From Tibeticola sediminis (GTDB lineage: Bacteria > Pseudomonadota > Gammaproteobacteria > Burkholderiales > Burkholderiaceae_C), in NCBI RefSeq assembly GCF_003843835.1, contig NZ_RKQL01000001.1, forward strand, positions 558,001 through 622,000: 64,000 nucleotides of DNA, read 5' to 3'. Below are positions 61,046 through 64,000 of the stretch, one piece after another (position 1 is the first letter of the stretch; every line of letters starts with the position of its first letter). The notes beneath the pieces were generated by a model, which did no database searches, was not told where the DNA came from, and saw only the letters and a list, made by a program, of their open reading frames with translations. A program made the translations under genes and the position numbers.

Positions 61046-64000
61046 ATGGCGCGTTTTTTCATCGACCGGCCGATTTTTGCCTGGGTGATCGCCCTCTTCG
61101 TGATGGGCTTTGGTGTGCTCGCGTTGCTGCGGCTGCCGATTGCGCAGTACCCGCCGGTGGCGCCGCCCTCGATCATCGTGGCGGTCAGCTATCCGGGCGC
61201 GTCCGCGCAGACGCTGGAAGACAGCGTGCTCTCGGCGATCGAGCGCGAAATGAATGGCTCGCCCGGGCTGATCTACATGGAATCCAACGCGCAGGCCGAC
61301 GGCTCGGGCAGCATCACGCTGAGCTTCGAACCCGGCACCAACGCCGACCTCGCCCAGGTGGATGTGCAGAACCGGCTCGCGCGCGCCACGCCGCGGCTGC
61401 CCGCCGCCGTGACCCAGCAAGGCGTGCGCGTGGACAAGGCCCGCAGCAACTTTTTGCTGTTCACCATTCTGACCTCGGATGACCCCGCGTGGGATCCGAT
61501 TGCCTTGGGCGACTATGCCTCGCGCTCGGTGCTGCCCGAGATCCAGCGGGTGCCGGGAGTCGGACAGGCCCGTTTGTTTGGGACCGAGCGCGCCATGCGC
61601 ATCTGGTTCGACCCGGCGAAGCTGCAGGGCTACAACCTGTCCGCGTCCGACGTGGTGGCCGCCATCCGCGCCCAGAACGCGCAGGTTTCGGGCGGCGAAG
61701 TGGGCGGTCTGCCCCATTTGGCGGGCCAGGGCTTGACCGCCACCGTCATCGTCGACGGCCAACTCAAGACCGTCGAGGAATTCGGCGCGATCGTGCTGCG
61801 CGCCAACACCGACGGCTCGACGGTGCGGCTGCGCGACGTGGCCCGCATCGAACTGGGCGCGCAAAACTACGGCACGGCGGCACGGCTCAATGGCAAGCCT
61901 TCGACCGGCATCGGGGTTCAGCTCTCGCCCACGGGTAACGCGCTGGCCACCGCCCAAGCGATCCGCACCCGGCTGACCGAGCTCGAGCCTTACTTTCCGC
62001 GCGGCATGCGCTGGGCGATTCCCTACGACACCTCGGTGTTCGTGCGCACCTCCATCCTGCAGGTGGCCGAAACACTGGTCGAGGCGGTGGTGTTGGTCTT
62101 TTTCGTGATGTATCTGTTCCTGCAAAACTGGCGCTACACCCTGATCCCGACCATCGTCGTTCCCGCTGCCCTGCTCGGCACGTTTGCGGTGCTGCTGGCG
62201 ATGGGCTATTCAATCAATGTGCTGACCATGTTCGGCATGGTGTTGGTGATCGGCATCGTGGTCGACGATGCGATCGTGGTGGTCGAGAACGTCGAGCGCA
62301 TCATGAGCGAGGAAGGTCTCGCGCCGCTCGAAGCCACGCGCAAGGCAATGGGACAGATTTCGGGCGCGATCGTGGGTGTGACGGTGGTGCTGATCTCGGT
62401 GTTCGTGCCGCTCGCGTTTTTCAGTGGCTCGATCGGCAACATTTACCGGCAGTTCGCAGTCGTCATGGGCGTGGCCATCGGCTTTTCGGCGTTTTTTGCG
62501 CTCTCGCTCACGCCCGCCTTGTGCGCAAGCCTGCTCAAACCCGTCGAACGGGGCCACCACCTGGCACGCGGCGGCCTGTTTGGCCGGTTCAATCGCGGCT
62601 TTGCCCAGACGGCCCAACGCTACGAAGCGACCGTGGCGCGCATCCTGCCGCGAGCCGGACGGTTCCTGTGGGTCTATCTGGCCATCGGCATCGCGGCCGC
62701 CCTGCTCTACCAGCGGCTGCCCAAGTCCTTCCTGCCCGCCGAAGACCAGGGCAACCTGATCGTCAACATCCAACTGCCGCCGGGGGCGACCCGCGAGCGC
62801 ACCCAGGGGGTGCTGGAGCAGGTCGAACGCTACATGCTGCAGCAGCCCGAGGTGGCGGGCATGGTCGGGGTGCTGGGGTTTAGCTTTTCGGGCTCGGGCC
62901 AGAACGCGGCACTGGCCTTCGTGACGCTCAAAGACTGGGCCGAGCGCAAGGGCGCGGAGCACTCCGCCCAGGCGGTGGCGCAACGGGCATTCGGCGGTTT
63001 GGCGCCCATTCGCGACGCCAGCATCTTTGCGCTGAGTCCACCGCCCATCCGGGAACTGGGCAACTCCTCGGGCTTTAGCCTGCGGCTGCAGGACCGAGCG
63101 GGGCTCGGCCACGAGGCGCTGCTGGCGGCGCGCAACCAGTTTCTGGGCCTCGCCGCCCGCAGCCCCTTGCTGGCCCAGGTCCGCCCCGATGGTCTCGAGG
63201 ATGCGCCGCAGCTGCAGGTGGAGATCGACCGCGAGCGGGCGGCGGCGATGGGGATCGGGTTCGACGCGATCAACACCGCGATCTCGGCGGCGCTCGGCTC
63301 GGCCTACGTGAACGATTTCCCCAACGCAGGCCGGGTGCAGCGGGTCGTGGTGCAAGCCGACGCGCCCGCGCGGATGCAGGCTGAGGACATCCTGCGGCTG
63401 ACCGTGACCAACGCCCGTGGCCAGAGCGTGCCGTTTTCGAGCTTTGCGAGCACCCGCTGGATCCAAGGCCCGGTGCAAACCACGCGCTACAACGGCTACC
63501 CGGCCATGGGCATCAGCGGCAGCGCCGCAGCGGGCTACAGCAGCGGCGATGCCCTGGCCGAAGTCGAGCGGCTCGTGGCTCAGCTGCCGCCCGGCATCGG
63601 CCTGGAATGGACCGGAACCTCGCGGGAGGAAAAGCTGGCCGGTTCCCAGGCGCTCGTGCTCTACGCGTTCTCGATCCTGGCGGTGTTTCTCTGTCTGGCG
63701 GCGCTCTACGAGAGTTGGAGCATTCCGCTGGCGGTCATCCTCGTCGTGCCCCTCGGCGTGCTCGGGGTGCTGGCCGCGACGCTGGCCCGCGGCTACGCCA
63801 ACGATGTGTATTTCCAGATCGGCCTCGTGACCATCATCGGCCTGGCGGCAAAGAACGCGATTTTGATCATCGAATTCGCCAAAGACCTGCAGGCGCAAGG
63901 CCGCGATGTGGCCAGCGCCGCGCTGGCAGCTGCCCACCTGCGCTTTCGGCCAATTTTGATGACCTCGCTGGCCTTCACGCTGGGCGTGCTGCCGCTGGCC
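61046..64000 (+). CDS. RND multidrug efflux permease (AcrB/MexB type), 3' end beyond window
   Basis: Hydrophobe/amphiphile efflux (HAE1) pump. 985 codons are present without a stop, so perhaps 50-70 residues are missing. The N-terminus FFIDRPIFAWVIALFVMGFG is canonical. The TM4 proton-relay pair lies in GIVVDDAIVVVENVERIM near residue 406, and the second half includes KNAILIIEFAKDLQ with the TM10 Lys. It forms an inner-membrane trimer with the adaptor encoded just upstream. The outer-membrane channel gene may follow outside the window. Substrates are unknown. Confidence 0.94.
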   Translation, partial: MARFFIDRPIFAWVIALFVMGFGVLALLRLPIAQYPPVAPPSIIVAVSYPGASAQTLEDSVLSAIEREMNGSPGLIYMESNAQADGSGSITLSFEPGTNADLAQVDVQNRLARATPRLPAAVTQQGVRVDKARSNFLLFTILTSDDPAWDPIALGDYASRSVLPEIQRVPGVGQARLFGTERAMRIWFDPAKLQGYNLSASDVVAAIRAQNAQVSGGEVGGLPHLAGQGLTATVIVDGQLKTVEEFGAIVLRANTDGSTVRLRDVARIELGAQNYGTAARLNGKPSTGIGVQLSPTGNALATAQAIRTRLTELEPYFPRGMRWAIPYDTSVFVRTSILQVAETLVEAVVLVFFVMYLFLQNWRYTLIPTIVVPAALLGTFAVLLAMGYSINVLTMFGMVLVIGIVVDDAIVVVENVERIMSEEGLAPLEATRKAMGQISGAIVGVTVVLISVFVPLAFFSGSIGNIYRQFAVVMGVAIGFSAFFALSLTPALCASLLKPVERGHHLARGGLFGRFNRGFAQTAQRYEATVARILPRAGRFLWVYLAIGIAAALLYQRLPKSFLPAEDQGNLIVNIQLPPGATRERTQGVLEQVERYMLQQPEVAGMVGVLGFSFSGSGQNAALAFVTLKDWAERKGAEHSAQAVAQRAFGGLAPIRDASIFALSPPPIRELGNSSGFSLRLQDRAGLGHEALLAARNQFLGLAARSPLLAQVRPDGLEDAPQLQVEIDRERAAAMGIGFDAINTAISAALGSAYVNDFPNAGRVQRVVVQADAPARMQAEDILRLTVTNARGQSVPFSSFASTRWIQGPVQTTRYNGYPAMGISGSAAAGYSSGDALAEVERLVAQLPPGIGLEWTGTSREEKLAGSQALVLYAFSILAVFLCLAALYESWSIPLAVILVVPLGVLGVLAATLARGYANDVYFQIGLVTIIGLAAKNAILIIEFAKDLQAQGRDVASAALAAAHLRFRPILMTSLAFTLGVLPLA

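Overview
This 64 kb window is chromosomal DNA from a high-GC betaproteobacterium, most likely order Burkholderiales and probably close to Comamonadaceae. Three things support this: the block pnp - quinone oxidoreductase - tpiA - secG - tRNA-Leu - nuoA-N - DUF2818, the block queG/tsaE - amiC - mutL - miaA, and protein sequences typical of that group. The placement rests on gene content and order as recalled, not on a database search. Coding density is high. No phage, plasmid, transposase or CRISPR array is visible.

Layout. (1) 1-2.1 kb, minus strand: a Mla/MCE-type lipid transport operon (permease, MCE protein, cut-off lipoprotein) with no ATPase gene in view. (2) 2.0-18.2 kb: tRNA-modification, wall and repair genes (queG, tsaE, amiC, slyX, mutL, miaA) interspersed with a DUF190-fluoride channel pair, an acyl-CoA synthetase, a nuclease-helicase with a small MmcB-like nuclease partner, dedA, an orphan binding protein and a Bcr/CflA-type exporter. 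(3) 18.3-21.1 kb: hsp20 and a long acetyl-CoA hydrolase/transferase. (4) 21.1-39.4 kb, minus strand: the complete 14-gene respiratory complex I operon with its tail (DUF2818, Nudix, DUF1178) and head (tRNA-Leu, secG, tpiA, quinone oxidoreductase). (5) 39.5-46.0 kb: pnp, rpsO, an aminotransferase, a small exported protein, a second orphan binding protein and tsaD. (6) 46.1-59.1 kb, plus strand: a nitrate assimilation island, nasR - leader - nrtABD - nirB - PilJ-N protein - nirD - nasA - ybiB - cobA. (7) 59.1-64.0 kb: a thioredoxin-like protein and an RND efflux pair whose permease gene runs off the window.

The nitrate island reads as a complete system: ABC uptake of nitrate, reduction to nitrite (NasA), reduction to ammonium (NirBD), and siroheme supply for NirB (CobA). 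Its control region can be read base by base. It has a -24/-12 (sigma-54) promoter, then two hairpins with identical AACGGC hexaloops of the ANTAR type, the second sharing its 3' half with a long terminator-like stem. The NIT-ANTAR antiterminator NasR is encoded immediately upstream. A secreted protein with two copies of a PilJ/NarX-like motif lies between nirB and nirD.

Two families of dispersed repeats run through the window. One consists of 160-245 bp elements with terminal inverted repeats, a shared core hairpin showing a compensatory base-pair change, and shorter end fragments placed just after stop codons. The other is an AT-rich 20-mer that sits in frame inside miaA, nrtB and mutL and supplies the ribosome binding site of another gene.
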